From: Unio delphinus
Taxonomy: Eukaryota > Mollusca > Bivalvia > Unionida > Unionidae
NCBI GenBank assembly: GCA_029339505.1
Contig: JAQISU010001235.1
Coordinates: forward strand, 35,613,815 to 35,677,814
DNA length: 64,000 nucleotides
Reading direction: 5' to 3'
Position numbers and translations under genes: made by a program. The notes below the pieces were generated by a model. That model was not told the DNA's origin and did no database searches. It worked only from the letters and a program-made list of their open reading frames with translations. Positions 54,901 through 62,439 of the stretch are shown in pieces. Position 1 is the stretch's first letter; every line of letters starts with the position of its first letter.

Positions 54901-57900
54901 TACATGCCAACCACCTAACCTCACCCACCCCAAAAAATATATATTTATATAAGATGTTATTTTCTTAACCTAAAATATATATACTTTTGTAACTTTTAAC
55001 TACTATATGTGTGAGAAAAATGCCACTAGAGTCTAAATAAATGCCAAATTTTCATTTTGTAAGTTTATTTGAATCTTTTTCTTCATATTTATTACCCAAT
55101 GTTGTTAAAAAAAAGGCAAAATCAACGATGCTTTTGGCTCTTGTAAGAATCATTTGCAGTAGTAACCAAACGTGTTAACTAATTTCCAAATTTTATGAAG
55201 AACAAATTGGGACTTTCATTCATAATTGGGACTTACATTTATAAGTAATTGCAACTTACATTTATAAATACTGCATTGATGTAATCATTATATCCCTCTA
55301 CAGGTGTGATCAAATAAGGTCGACATCTGTTGGCTGCAAAAAGAAATGATTTTAATTAATTTAATTCATATTGTTTTGAAATGAGTCTTTGAAGTGCAAT
55401 ATGTGGTTGTGATGGATATTCAGTAAAAAATCTGATAAAATTTAATTATCCTAATTATACATATTGATATTGATCAGAATAATGAATAATTAAACAGCTT
55501 CATGGTGTAGATGTTCACGGCTGTGCATTTTTTATACTGTGCTAACAAACACCTGATAACAATTTAGTGGGGGCTAAGTGGTCTAAAGCACTCTTCATTA
55601 TGGATCATTGCCATCTCACCTCTGTCTGCATGGTTTCAAGTCTCAGATTCAGCCAATGTGGGTATGTGAGAAAGCTTGCCAGCAGCTTCTCATGGGTCAG
55701 TGGTTCTTTCTGGGGGTTTTCCTTGGGTTCTTTCTCCACCAATAATACTGGCTGCCATGTATAGCCTATCTTGTGCTGAAATCATGAATAAAATGAGGGG
55801 AAAAGTTTAAATAGAAAAAAAAAAAAATAAAAAGAACAAAAGAAAACAAGGAAAATTCCTTGAAATGAGGATTTAAGTACCTGAAATAATCTCTCTGCTT
55901 CTGTTTTTGAATATGTTTTCAGGTCTGAGTGCTGTGGTGGTTTCATCCCTTTCCATAGTTGTTGTAATTAACCTGAGAATCTGAAATAGAGAAAAGGCAT
56001 GGACTAGAGCAATGTATCACCTGTATTTTTTGTGATATTATTCAACTACAAACCAAATACATTACATAATGTATGGACAGATTACCAAATACATTGCATA
56101 ATGTATGGACAGATTACCAAATACATTACATAATGTATGGACAGATTACCAAATAAATTACATAATGTATGGACAGATTACCAAATACATTACATAATGT
56201 ATGGACAGATTACCAAATACATTACATAATGTATGGACAGATTACCAAATACATTACATAATGTATGGACAGATTACCAAATACATTACATAATGTATGG
56301 ACAGATTACCATATACATTACATAATGTATGGACAGATCAATGTATATATTGTTTGTTCTACTAATTACTCCTAACAATAGACCCAGAACTGCCAGCATA
56401 TTATGTGATGGCAAATCTGGGTCTATGCAGTTAGATGTAACATATAAGTGAGAATATATGGCAAGTGTATGATAAGTTTACTTGTATTTACTGAATATAT
56501 GCTGACCGTTTGGCAGATTGTTTTTACTGAATATATGATGACTGTTTGGCAGATTGTTTTTACTGAATATATGATGACTGTTTGGCAGATTGTATTTGCT
56601 GAATAGATGATGACTGTTTGGCAGATTGTTTTTACTGAATATATGATGACTGTTTGGCAGATTGTATTTGCTGAATAGATGATGACTGTTTGGCAGATTG
56701 TATTTGCTGAATAGATGATGACTGTTTGGCAGATTGTTTTTACTGAATATATGATGACTGTTTGGCAGATTATATTTACTGAATAGATGATGACTGTTTG
56801 GCAGATTGTTTTTACTGAATATATCATGACTGTTTGGCAGATTGTATTTGCTGAATAGATGATGACTGTTTGGCAGATTGTTTTTACTGAATATATGATG
56901 ACTGTTTGGCAGATTATATTTACTGAATAAATGATGACTGTTTGGCAGATTGTTTTTACTGAATATATGATGACTGTTTGGCAGATTGTATTTACTGGAT
57001 ATACCTGCACCTGTCATGTAATATGTATTGTCACATGTGTCATGCAATATGTATATTTAAACTGTAAAAATATTTAAACTGTAAAAACTATGAATACAAA
57101 ATTAATGGTATGTGATTTAATGTTGCCAAAAAATTATAATATTACTGTACTTGTATTATGCTAGAATATAATTTTTCAGCATACAACCACACTTCCCATG
57201 GGATATGTATTGTTACAGCTGTCATGTAATATGTTCTGTCACACTTGCCATGTAAAATGTATTGTCACACCTGTCATGTATGATATATTCTTACACCTGT
57301 CATGCAGTATGTATTGTCACACCAGTCATGTAAAATGTATTGTCACACCTGTCATATATGATGTATTCTCACACCTGCCATGCATTATGTATTGTCACAC
57401 CTGTTATGCATTATGTATTCTCACACCTGTCATGCATTATGTATTGTCACACCTGTCATGCATTATGTATTGTCACACCTGTCATGTATGATGTATTCTC
57501 ACACCTATCATGCAGTATGTATTGTCACACCAGTCATGTAAAATGTATTGTCACACCTGTCATGTATGATGTATTGTCACACCTGCCATGCATTATGTAT
57601 TGTCACACCTGTTATGCATTATGTATTCTCACACATGTCATGCATTATGTATTGTCACACCTGTCATGCAATATGTATTGTCACACCTGTCATGTAATAT
57701 GTATTGTCACACCTGTCATGTATGATGTATTCTCACACCTGCCATGCATTATGTATTGTCACACCTGTTATGCATTATGTATTCTCACACCTGTCATGTA
57801 ATATGTATTGTCACACCTGCCATGCATTATGTATTGTCACATCTGACATGCAACAAGTATTGTCATACATGCTTTGCAATATTTCTAGTCACACTAACCA

Positions 57901-60900
57901 TACAATATGTATTGCATTTTTCCAACAATAATTCATATACTAATGCCATATATTATCACAGAAATCATGATGTTGGTATGTCTCAATGAATCATTACACC
58001 AAGAACAACATTATAACACTACTTAATATGCTTTGCCCCAGTCTTTCAGGCAAATGAATTATTCCCCTTTGGTTACAAAAGTGACAAATATATTGTTTCT
58101 TTGTATACAAGAATATATGTGAATGTAGATATGTTATTTTGCTTCAAAGTTATATAAAAAAATGTGTGCTTCTAAATAATGAGAATTTACAACTCATGAT
58201 TATCTTTAATAAGAAATTGTCAGCATAAATGCTTTTGAAATTTATTTTGGAAAAATTAAATTTGTAACAAATATTTAAATTGCAAAAACTATGAATACAA
58301 AATTAATGGTATGTGATTTCATGTTGCCAAAAAATTATCATATTACTGTACTTGTATTATGCTAGAACATAATTTTGCAGCATACAACCATATTAAATCT
58401 TCAACTTGTTTTATATAAATCTCAAACACAAAAAAAATTAAAATACTTAAGTTTTAAAACTACAGAGTGCATATTTAACCATTTAACAATTCATGCTAAC
58501 TATGGATACAATAGACCCAATTTAACAGTCCATGCTAACTATGGATACAATAGACCCCCTTTAACAATCCATGCTAACTATGGATTCAATAGACCCCCTT
58601 TAACAGTCCATGCTAACTATGGATACAATAGACCCAATTTAACAATCCATGCTAACTATGGATACAATAGACCCAATTTAACAATCCATGCTAACTATGG
58701 ATACAATAGACCCAATTTAACAATCCATGCTAACTATGGATACAATAGACCCAATTTAACAATCCATGCTAACTATGGATACAATAGACCCAATTTAACA
58801 ATCCATGCTAACTATGGATACAATAGACCCAATTTAACAATCCATGCTAACTATGGATACAATAGACCCCCTTTAACAATCCATGCTAACTATGGATACA
58901 ATAGACCCCCTTTAACAATCCGTGCTAACTATGGATACAATAGACCCCCTTTCACAATCCGTGCTAACTATGGATACAAAAGACCCCCTTTCACAATCCG
59001 TGCTAACTATGGATACAATAGACCCCCTTTAACAATCCATGCTAACTATGAATACAATAGACCCCCTTTAACAGTCCATGCTAACTATGCATACAATAGA
59101 CCCCTTTTAACAATCCATGCTAACTATTGATACAATAGACCCCCTTTAACAGTCCATGCTAACTATGGATACAATAGAAACCCTTTAACAATCCATGCTA
59201 ACTATGGATACAATAGACACCCTTTAACAATCCAATGCTAACTATGGATACAATAGACCCCCTTTAACAATCCATGTTATCTATGGATACCATAGACCCC
59301 CTTTAACAATCCATGCTAACAATGGATACAATAGAACCCCTTTAACAATCCATGCTAACTATGGATGCAATAGACCCCCTTTAACAATCCATGCTAACTA
59401 TGGATACAATAGACCCAATTTAACAATCCATGCTAACTATGGATACAATAGACCCCCTTTAACAATCAGTGAATTTGAATATATTACATACTCCTTTTCA
59501 TCTCCATTAATTCATATTGTTGTAATGATGTTGCAATGCACCATATAGGACAACACATGCACACTGCATTACAAAATTCACCATTTGATGTGCATGTGAA
59601 ATATGTATATATATATATGTTACTTTGATTTTTATTTCTTTTTCAATATCTAATGCATAATGACTTGAAAAGAGGTTTATGTTTCAATTAACAAATATAT
59701 GTTTTTGATGTAACAATTTGTAATAATCAACTAGTAGTGATGTTGTCAGAATGTTACCTCATAAAAAGCATTAACATTGGTGACGTGTGTATTTCAAATG
59801 AAGGTATCTATCATAAAAAAAAGTGCCTCCATGTTTTGTTTAGGGGTACACATATCTATGTTCATATAATAAACAGGTTACTCCCTTTGAGTTGGAAAAT
59901 ATGAAATCAGTTTCTTTAGAGTGATACTGCACTTGTATTGTTGTGTGGTATCAATCAGATTGCAAGTTAATAATATTTTTCCATAGAAACATAGTTACCT
60001 TTATATGCAAATAAAAATATTGTTTTAATGAGGAAAAGAGACACCCATTTTTTGTACAAATTTGATAAAAATGGCATAGAAAGACAATACTGTGAGAACC
60101 AAACACATTTTTGTAAAAACTCACGTCAAATTGTTCCTCTAACTTTGTTTTCCCTGTTGATGGATCAAACTGACACATTTCAGACAGCGTATCCGGAAAC
60201 TCATTGACATGTATTGTAGTGTCCCCGCTTAAAAGTGCCTCCAGCAAGCAGTCATATATAAATATGTATTGGTCCTAGAAAAATGTAAAATAGGACAGCT
60301 TTTGACCTTGTACTGGGAAAAATATCACAATGTAAAGAAAAACACAATTCAATACTCCATCACGTTTGTCAAGCATAAAAAGTTTTTCACACATTTAATT
60401 ATAGTAGAAATTTGTATACTTGATGTGGTTTATCTTATCCAGAGTCAGATTTGTAACTGAAGTTTAATTTTAATTTAATTTTAATTTTAATTTAATTTTG
60501 TGAAGATTAAAAAGAATAGAAAGATTAATAGAGAATATATAATAGAAATCATATGACATTATTAGAGAATACATTATGGAAATTACATGACATAAATAGA
60601 GAATACACCATAAAAATCATGACATTATATGTGAATACACCATAGAAATCATGACATTATATGTGAATACACCATAAAAATCATGACATTATACGAGAAT
60701 ACACCATACAAATCATGACATTATATGGGAATACACCATAGAAATCATGACATTATATGGGAATACACCATAGAAATCATGACATTATATGAGAATACAC
60801 CATAGAAATAAAGACATTTTATGAGAATACACCATAAAAATCATGACATTATACGATAATACACCATAGAAATCATGACATTATATGAGAATACTCCATA

Positions 60901-61963
60901 GAAATCATGACATTATATGTGAATACACCATAGATATCATGATATTATATGTGAATACACCATAGAAATCATGACATTATATGTGAATACACCATAGAAA
61001 TCATGACATTATATGGGAATACACCATAGAAATCATGACATTATATGAGAATACACCATAAAAATCATGACATTATATGAGAATACACCATAAAAATCAT
61101 GACATTATACGAGAACACACAACAGAAATCATGACATTATTAGAGAAGACACAACAGAAATCATGTGACATTATTAGAGAAGACACTATAGAAATCATAT
61201 GACATTACTAGAGAATATCCTATGGAAATCTGTAGCATTATTTCCATAGTGTATTCTCTAATACATATTAATAGAGTCTATCACATATTAATATAGTTTA
61301 TCACATAGTAATAGAGTTTATCACATTTTAATAGAGTTTATCACATAGCAATAGAGTTTATCACATAGTAATAGAGTTTATCACATAGTAATAGAGTTTA
61401 TCACATAGCAATAGAGTTTATCACATAGTAATAGAGTTTATCACATAGTAAGAAACATATTTTACAACACAGTAAAATAGGTTTTATCATTTAATAAAAA
61501 AATAGATTTTGTCACAAAGCATGCTTAAGAAAAATCCTTAAACTGTACAACTAATTTTAACCCTGTTCCAAATTGTGCAGATGTTTACCAAGCAAGGTAT
61601 GGTAAACATAAGAGTGTTTGGTGATGTAAACTCACCAGTGTTTGGTGATGTAAACTCACCAGTGTTTGGTGTGATAGACTCACCAGTGTTTGGTGTGATA
61701 GACTCACCAGTGTTTGGTGTGATAGACTCACCAGTGTTTGGTGTGATAGACTCACCAGTGTTTGGTGTGGTAAACTCACCAGTGTTTGGTGTGGTAAACT
61801 CACCAGTGTTTGGTATGGTAAACTCACCAGTGTTTGCACCATGTTGATCCTCTGTGTCCTCATCAACTGTACAAAGTTATGTACATCTACTATACCCTCT
61901 GTTTTTGCCTGTTCTAGCTGTACATCTATTCCTATATAGGTCCCAGTACGACCTACACCAGCA
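39865..61963 (-). CDS. Receptor-type protein tyrosine phosphatase, 3' part of gene (nine exons)
   Basis: Exons joined in order are 61963-61828, 60274-60125, 55980-55881, 55333-55260, 54806-54672, 50450-50319, 43418-43261, 42104-41969 and 39939-39865. Phases agree throughout, and after the first split base the exons give 364 codons plus TGA. The product is the cytoplasmic end of a receptor PTP, which removes phosphate from tyrosine at the inner face of the plasma membrane. It covers the end of D1 with the PTP signature (SAGVGRTG), a linker, a whole D2 domain and a short tail MGTMTTFS. D2 resembles that of the PTPRK/M/T/U group (VTVHCMNG versus their VVHCLNG), but the exact subtype is not decided. 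D2 keeps Cys and Arg of CX5R but has KNRS for KNRY, WTD for WPD, and lacks the Q-loop Gln. It is therefore probably a regulatory pseudophosphatase domain. The 5' exons lie beyond 64000. Confidence 0.95.
40262..41405. repeat. Compound minisatellite in intron 8
   Basis: Alternating long and short units share GATACCAGCTTCATGTATAA. The long form adds TGAACAATTAATTGTTATTA, with the perfect palindrome AACAATTAATTGTT. The short form has TAATTCACTGTTATACCA. The long-short pair (about 85 bp) repeats as a dimer at 40310-40800, and the right side is more irregular. Confidence 0.9.
41969..42104 (-). CDS. RPTP exon: D2 signature arginine and following helix
   Basis: 136 bp, phase 2 to 0, with acceptor TTTGTCTACAG. 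It encodes [20 protein letters not shown], then [13 protein letters not shown] and SRSQLIANL. The CX5R arginine is present. The residue after R-x-G context differs from active domains (RCG for RTG/RSG), and the Q-loop Gln is replaced (IAN for VQT). The donor is a weak GTTGGT, chosen because it keeps phase 0 to the last exon and matches the D1 exon end. Confidence 0.94.
42105..42520. other. Intron 7, non-repetitive part
   Basis: AT-rich intron sequence with no further feature recognised. Confidence 0.6.
42521..42848. repeat. 42-bp minisatellite in intron 7, about 8 copies
   Basis: Unit GAATACCTGTGATTGACTTA then ATGGTTACAAGATAACTGTACA. It adjoins the 50-bp splice-site array without a spacer. 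I see no match to an exon of this gene. Confidence 0.95.
42850..43285 (-). repeat. 50-bp minisatellite containing the D2 exon end and its splice donor
   Basis: Units recur at exact 50-bp spacing; the ATGCAGTG landmark is at 42911, 42961, 43011, 43061, 43111, 43161, 43211 and, in the real exon, 43261. On the minus strand each unit has 20 bases of exon (CCTGTCACAGTTCACTGCAT, coding for the PVTVHC region), then a donor. Donor forms are GTAAGT in the real one and four copies, GTAAAT in two, GTAATT in one. A ninth partial unit is at about 42853-42880. Use of any extra donor would read TGC ATG TAA, an immediate stop. Confidence 0.97.
43261..43418 (-). CDS. RPTP exon: D2 WPD loop and catalytic cysteine
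   Basis: 158 bp, phase 0 to 2, with acceptor TTTCCCTTTCCAG and donor GTAAGT. It encodes [20 protein letters not shown], then [24 protein letters not shown] stands at the WPD loop, keeping the Asp. The last bases, AT, form Met with the next exon. The exon end and donor are repeated seven more times downstream (42850-43285). Confidence 0.97.
43419..43964. other. Intron 6, proximal unique part
   Basis: AT-rich sequence, nothing recognised. Confidence 0.6.
43965..49720. repeat. 5.7-kb satellite-like array of a 38-bp unit in intron 6
   Basis: About 150 copies of GACAGTTAATTAAATTCATA then AGGAATTACAAGCTATTA. Variants include GACAATTA for GACAGTTA, TACTAGC and TACTATC for TACAAGC, and a 35-bp unit lacking CAT. 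The edges (43965-44250 and 49250-49720) are diverged. The block about 47630-48335 has about 18 consecutive consensus copies. Markers repeat about 0.79 kb apart, showing higher-order repeats. It fills most of a 6.9-kb intron. Confidence 0.98.
49721..50135. other. Intron 6, distal unique part
   Basis: Nothing recognised apart from AT-rich sequence. Confidence 0.5.
50136..50285. repeat. 33-bp minisatellite in intron 6, 4-5 copies
   Basis: Unit CTGACTGGTTTGCTGTATTT then CATTTGCCTTACA, with the last copies shortened. It lies about 35 bp downstream of the donor at 50318 but does not contain exon sequence. Confidence 0.9.
50319..50450 (-). CDS. RPTP exon: D2, CxQYW strand region
   Basis: 132 bp, phase 0 to 0, with acceptor ATATTGCAG and donor GTAAGT. 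It begins [20 protein letters not shown] and ends [10 protein letters not shown]. Typical PTP core strands after the central helix. Confidence 0.94.
50675..50880. repeat. Hairpin element, copy 2, with a partial tandem duplication
   Basis: Two adjacent partial copies share TGTTTGTT, a CTGTTT word and TAGACCCAGATATGCAG. The second completes an inverted repeat with GGCAGATCTGGGAGTC (arms about 50814-50828 and 50844-50860). It is related to 31652-31702 and 56350-56430. Confidence 0.65.
50915..51240 (+). mobile_element. tRNA-derived SINE
   Basis: The head has an A-box-like TGGCCTAGTGGTTAGAG and a B-box-like GGTCGTGGGCTCAATCCC at tRNA spacing. The body continues with TACCAAAGACTTACAAAAC, TAGGACTGG, TCAGGATAATGTGAC and CCCAGTGCTAGACATCACTA. 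It ends in an A-rich tail near 51200-51240. It lies in intron 5 antisense to the phosphatase gene. Same family as 8180-8430. The head is too diverged to be a functional tRNA gene. Confidence 0.9.
51335..52405. repeat. 51-bp minisatellite in intron 5, about 21 copies
   Basis: Unit CTCATTATAATGACATCAAT, GGGAGTCATGGAGTACATGA, TATGGTATACC. The unit is 17 codons, hence open frames on both strands. Single-base indels (about 51910) shift the frame between blocks. Variants GGGAGTC and GTGAGTC alternate. Confidence 0.96.
52406..52780. repeat. Decayed flank of the 51-bp array
   Basis: Scattered words of the array (CTCATTATAAT, ACATGATATG, TACTGCCTTACA) continue with heavy divergence and then fade out. 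Confidence 0.6.
52781..53385. other. Intron 5, unique part
   Basis: A short repeated motif, GATAAGCCCA, at 53155-53250 (about three times) may belong to an old transposon end. Not assigned. Confidence 0.4.
53386..53855. mobile_element. Non-autonomous hAT-like element
   Basis: 470 bp bounded by CAGTGGCATAGCTAGG and the complement CAGTGGCATAGCGATGG. It is flanked by TACTGAAT and TATTGAAT, an 8-bp duplication with one mismatch, as expected for hAT insertion. A subterminal copy of the right end (CGCCAAATACTCTCCGCTATGCC, 53770-53792) precedes the terminus. No transposase remains. Confidence 0.85.
53900..54660. repeat. Copies of the 19.8-20.6 kb dispersed repeat
   Basis: Diverged landmarks GTGAAAACCTGATATTAATA, AAGATTTTCAAAATGGCT and ACTAGCACCATTTTC match those of the 19781-20580 repeat in the same order. 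Confidence 0.6.
54672..54806 (-). CDS. RPTP exon: D2 central part
   Basis: 135 bp, phase 0 to 0, with acceptor GTATTTCAG and donor GTATGT. It encodes [29 protein letters not shown] and [13 protein letters not shown]. The usual QGPL is QTPL here. No splice-site duplication. Confidence 0.96.
55200..55275 (-). repeat. Splice-donor duplication in intron 4
   Basis: On the minus strand the real exon end and donor TATAAAT|GTAAGT (55266-55255) are followed 23 bp later by a second TATAAAT|GTAAGT. A degenerate third, TGAAT|GAAAGT, lies 19 bp further on. CCCAATT words link the last two. Confidence 0.9.
55260..55333 (-). CDS. RPTP exon: D2 substrate-loop and core strands
   Basis: 74 bp, phase 1 to 0, with acceptor TTTTTGCAG and donor GTAAGT. 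It encodes [20 protein letters not shown] and VFIN, containing the conserved DYINA motif. The donor region is repeated just downstream (55200-55260). Confidence 0.95.
55341..55880. other. Intron 3
   Basis: No tandem array. An A-run of 13 at about 55818 and ordinary AT-rich sequence. Confidence 0.6.
55881..55980 (-). CDS. RPTP exon: start of D2
   Basis: 100 bp, phase 0 to 1, with acceptor TATTTCAG and donor GTACTT. It encodes [20 protein letters not shown], then [17 protein letters not shown] replaces the KNRY of active PTP domains, so the phosphotyrosine-stacking Tyr is absent in D2. Confidence 0.92.
56050..56335. repeat. 32-bp minisatellite in intron 2, about 9 copies
   Basis: Unit ATTACCAAATACATTACATA then ATGTATGGACAG, nearly identical copies. 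Confidence 0.95.
56350..56430. repeat. Hairpin element, copy 3
   Basis: TGTTTGTTCTACT precedes ATAGACCCAGAACTGCCA (56378-56395) and its inverted partner TGGCAAATCTGGGTCTAT (56409-56426), 16 of 18 paired around a loop containing TTATGTGA. Confidence 0.75.
56495..57005. repeat. 36-bp minisatellite in intron 2 with a dimeric pattern, about 14 copies
   Basis: Two subunit types occur, TTTTTACTGAATATATGATG and TATTTGCTGAATAGATGATG, each joined to ACTGTTTGGCAGATTG. They largely alternate A-B, so the evolving unit has become a 72-bp dimer. Length divisible by three explains the open frames on the minus strand. Confidence 0.95.
57070..57189 (+). repeat. 120-bp direct duplicate, copy 1
   Basis: About 95% identical (six substitutions, no gaps) to 58271-58390. 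It begins ATATTTAAACTG and ends CAGCATACAACCA. It directly precedes the 28-bp minisatellite. Confidence 0.93.
57195..57910. repeat. 28-bp minisatellite with higher-order blocks, about 25 copies
   Basis: Unit TGTATTGTCACACCTGTCAT then GCATTATG. Several-unit blocks (TGTATGATGTATTCTCACAC, CTGCCATGCATTATG, CTGTTATGCATTATG) recur at about 57340, 57560 and 57700. Confidence 0.95.
57911..58270. other. Intron 2, unique part
   Basis: AT-rich sequence between the 28-bp array and the second 120-bp duplicate. Nothing recognised. Confidence 0.5.
58271..58390 (+). repeat. 120-bp direct duplicate, copy 2
   Basis: Offset 1201 bp from copy 1. It is followed about 90 bp later by the 39-bp minisatellite, which is unrelated to the 28-bp array following copy 1. 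Confidence 0.93.
58478..59470. repeat. 39-bp minisatellite in intron 2, about 25 copies
   Basis: Unit CAATCCATGCTAACTATGGA then TACAATAGACCCAATTTAA. It contains runs of two subtypes, CCCAATTTAA in the middle and CCCCCTTTAA elsewhere. At 13 codons it gives a 251-codon plus-strand frame that ends at a point mutation (TATTGA, 59127), antisense to the phosphatase gene. Confidence 0.96.
59471..60124. other. Intron 2, proximal part
   Basis: AT-rich sequence next to the D1-end exon. Nothing recognised. Confidence 0.5.
60125..60274 (-). CDS. RPTP exon: D1 end and D1-D2 linker
   Basis: 150 bp, phase 0 to 0, with acceptor TTTTTCTAG and donor GTGAGT. It starts [17 protein letters not shown], the closing helix of a PTP domain (the DQ completes the Q-loop), and ends with the linker [11 protein letters not shown]. 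No splice-site duplication here. Confidence 0.95.
60535..61250. repeat. 32-bp minisatellite in intron 1, about 22 copies
   Basis: Unit CATTATATGAGAATACACCA then TAGAAATCATGA. The right edge decays and then ends in an inverted half unit (61240-61260) that pairs with 61209-61229. Confidence 0.95.
61260..61455. repeat. 20-bp minisatellite in intron 1, about 10 copies
   Basis: Unit AGTTTATCACATAGTAATAG, with CATATTAA and CATTTTAA variants at the left. Confidence 0.95.
61616..61838 (-). repeat. 24-bp minisatellite containing the D1 exon end and its splice donor
   Basis: Nine 24-bp units start at the real D1 donor. On the minus strand each reads CAAACACTG|GTGAGT and then TTTACCACAC- or CTATCACAC-like spacer. 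All nine donors are intact GTGAGT. The unit is eight codons and the exon's frame runs through the whole array without a stop (to 61585), so each extra donor would add [12 protein letters not shown] octapeptides to D1. Confidence 0.98.
61828..61963 (-). CDS. RPTP exon: D1 catalytic signature
   Basis: 136 bp. The acceptor is TTTCTTTAAG before TGCTGG. It begins one base before GCT, so the signature Ser codon is split with the unseen upstream exon that must carry HC. It encodes [11 protein letters not shown], then [10 protein letters not shown] and [11 protein letters not shown]. Arg of CX5R and the Q-loop Gln (VQT) are present, so D1 appears catalytically competent in this part. The donor GTGAGT at 61827-61822 is the first of nine identical donors in tandem (see 61616-61838). 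Same length and phases as the D2 signature exon. Confidence 0.96.
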
Positions 61964-62435
61964 CTTAAAGAAAATTAGATAATTACAATTAGTGTCTCAT
62001 TTACAAAAAGAATGCCTATTGTTTCTATTCAAGAATAACATGCACACAGCTATGAACCTTATGGCTCGTGTGTTATGTGTATCTATAATGTTTTTAATTT
62101 GTATTCAGGGCTGTAAATTGTAGTGATTTTCTTTAGTTGAAATTGTCCCAAACTTGGTTTTTCGCTTCTTTTGGTTGCTGTTTATGGCCATAGTCATAAC
62201 AGATAATTAAGGCTCCTCTGGGAATTTTTTTTGCTGAAATAATTAAGAAAACTGTTTTTTTTTTAATTTAAGTTTATTTTAGTTAAGAAATTTTGTGTCC
62301 CTGGTCATGGTATACATAGTGGAACCAACAAACTTTCACAATGTTGTATATGGTGGAGAGTTTTGTTTTTAATTCAACCAAGGACGACTGTAAAATTGCA
62401 GCTAAAAAAGAATGAATTACTATTTAAGAAAGCTT
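61964..62435. other. Intron upstream of the D1 signature exon
   Basis: The next upstream phosphatase exon (WPD loop and HC of D1) is not visible here or elsewhere to 64000. T-rich, nothing else recognised. Confidence 0.6.
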
Positions 62436-62439
62436 CAGT

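Noticed and set aside
58375..59130. 251-codon frame of 13-residue repeats (HANYGYNRP)
   Set aside because: It has the looks of a structural repeat protein, but it is a 39-bp minisatellite lying antisense in an intron of the phosphatase gene, with no splice or start context and the same repeat continuing past its stop.
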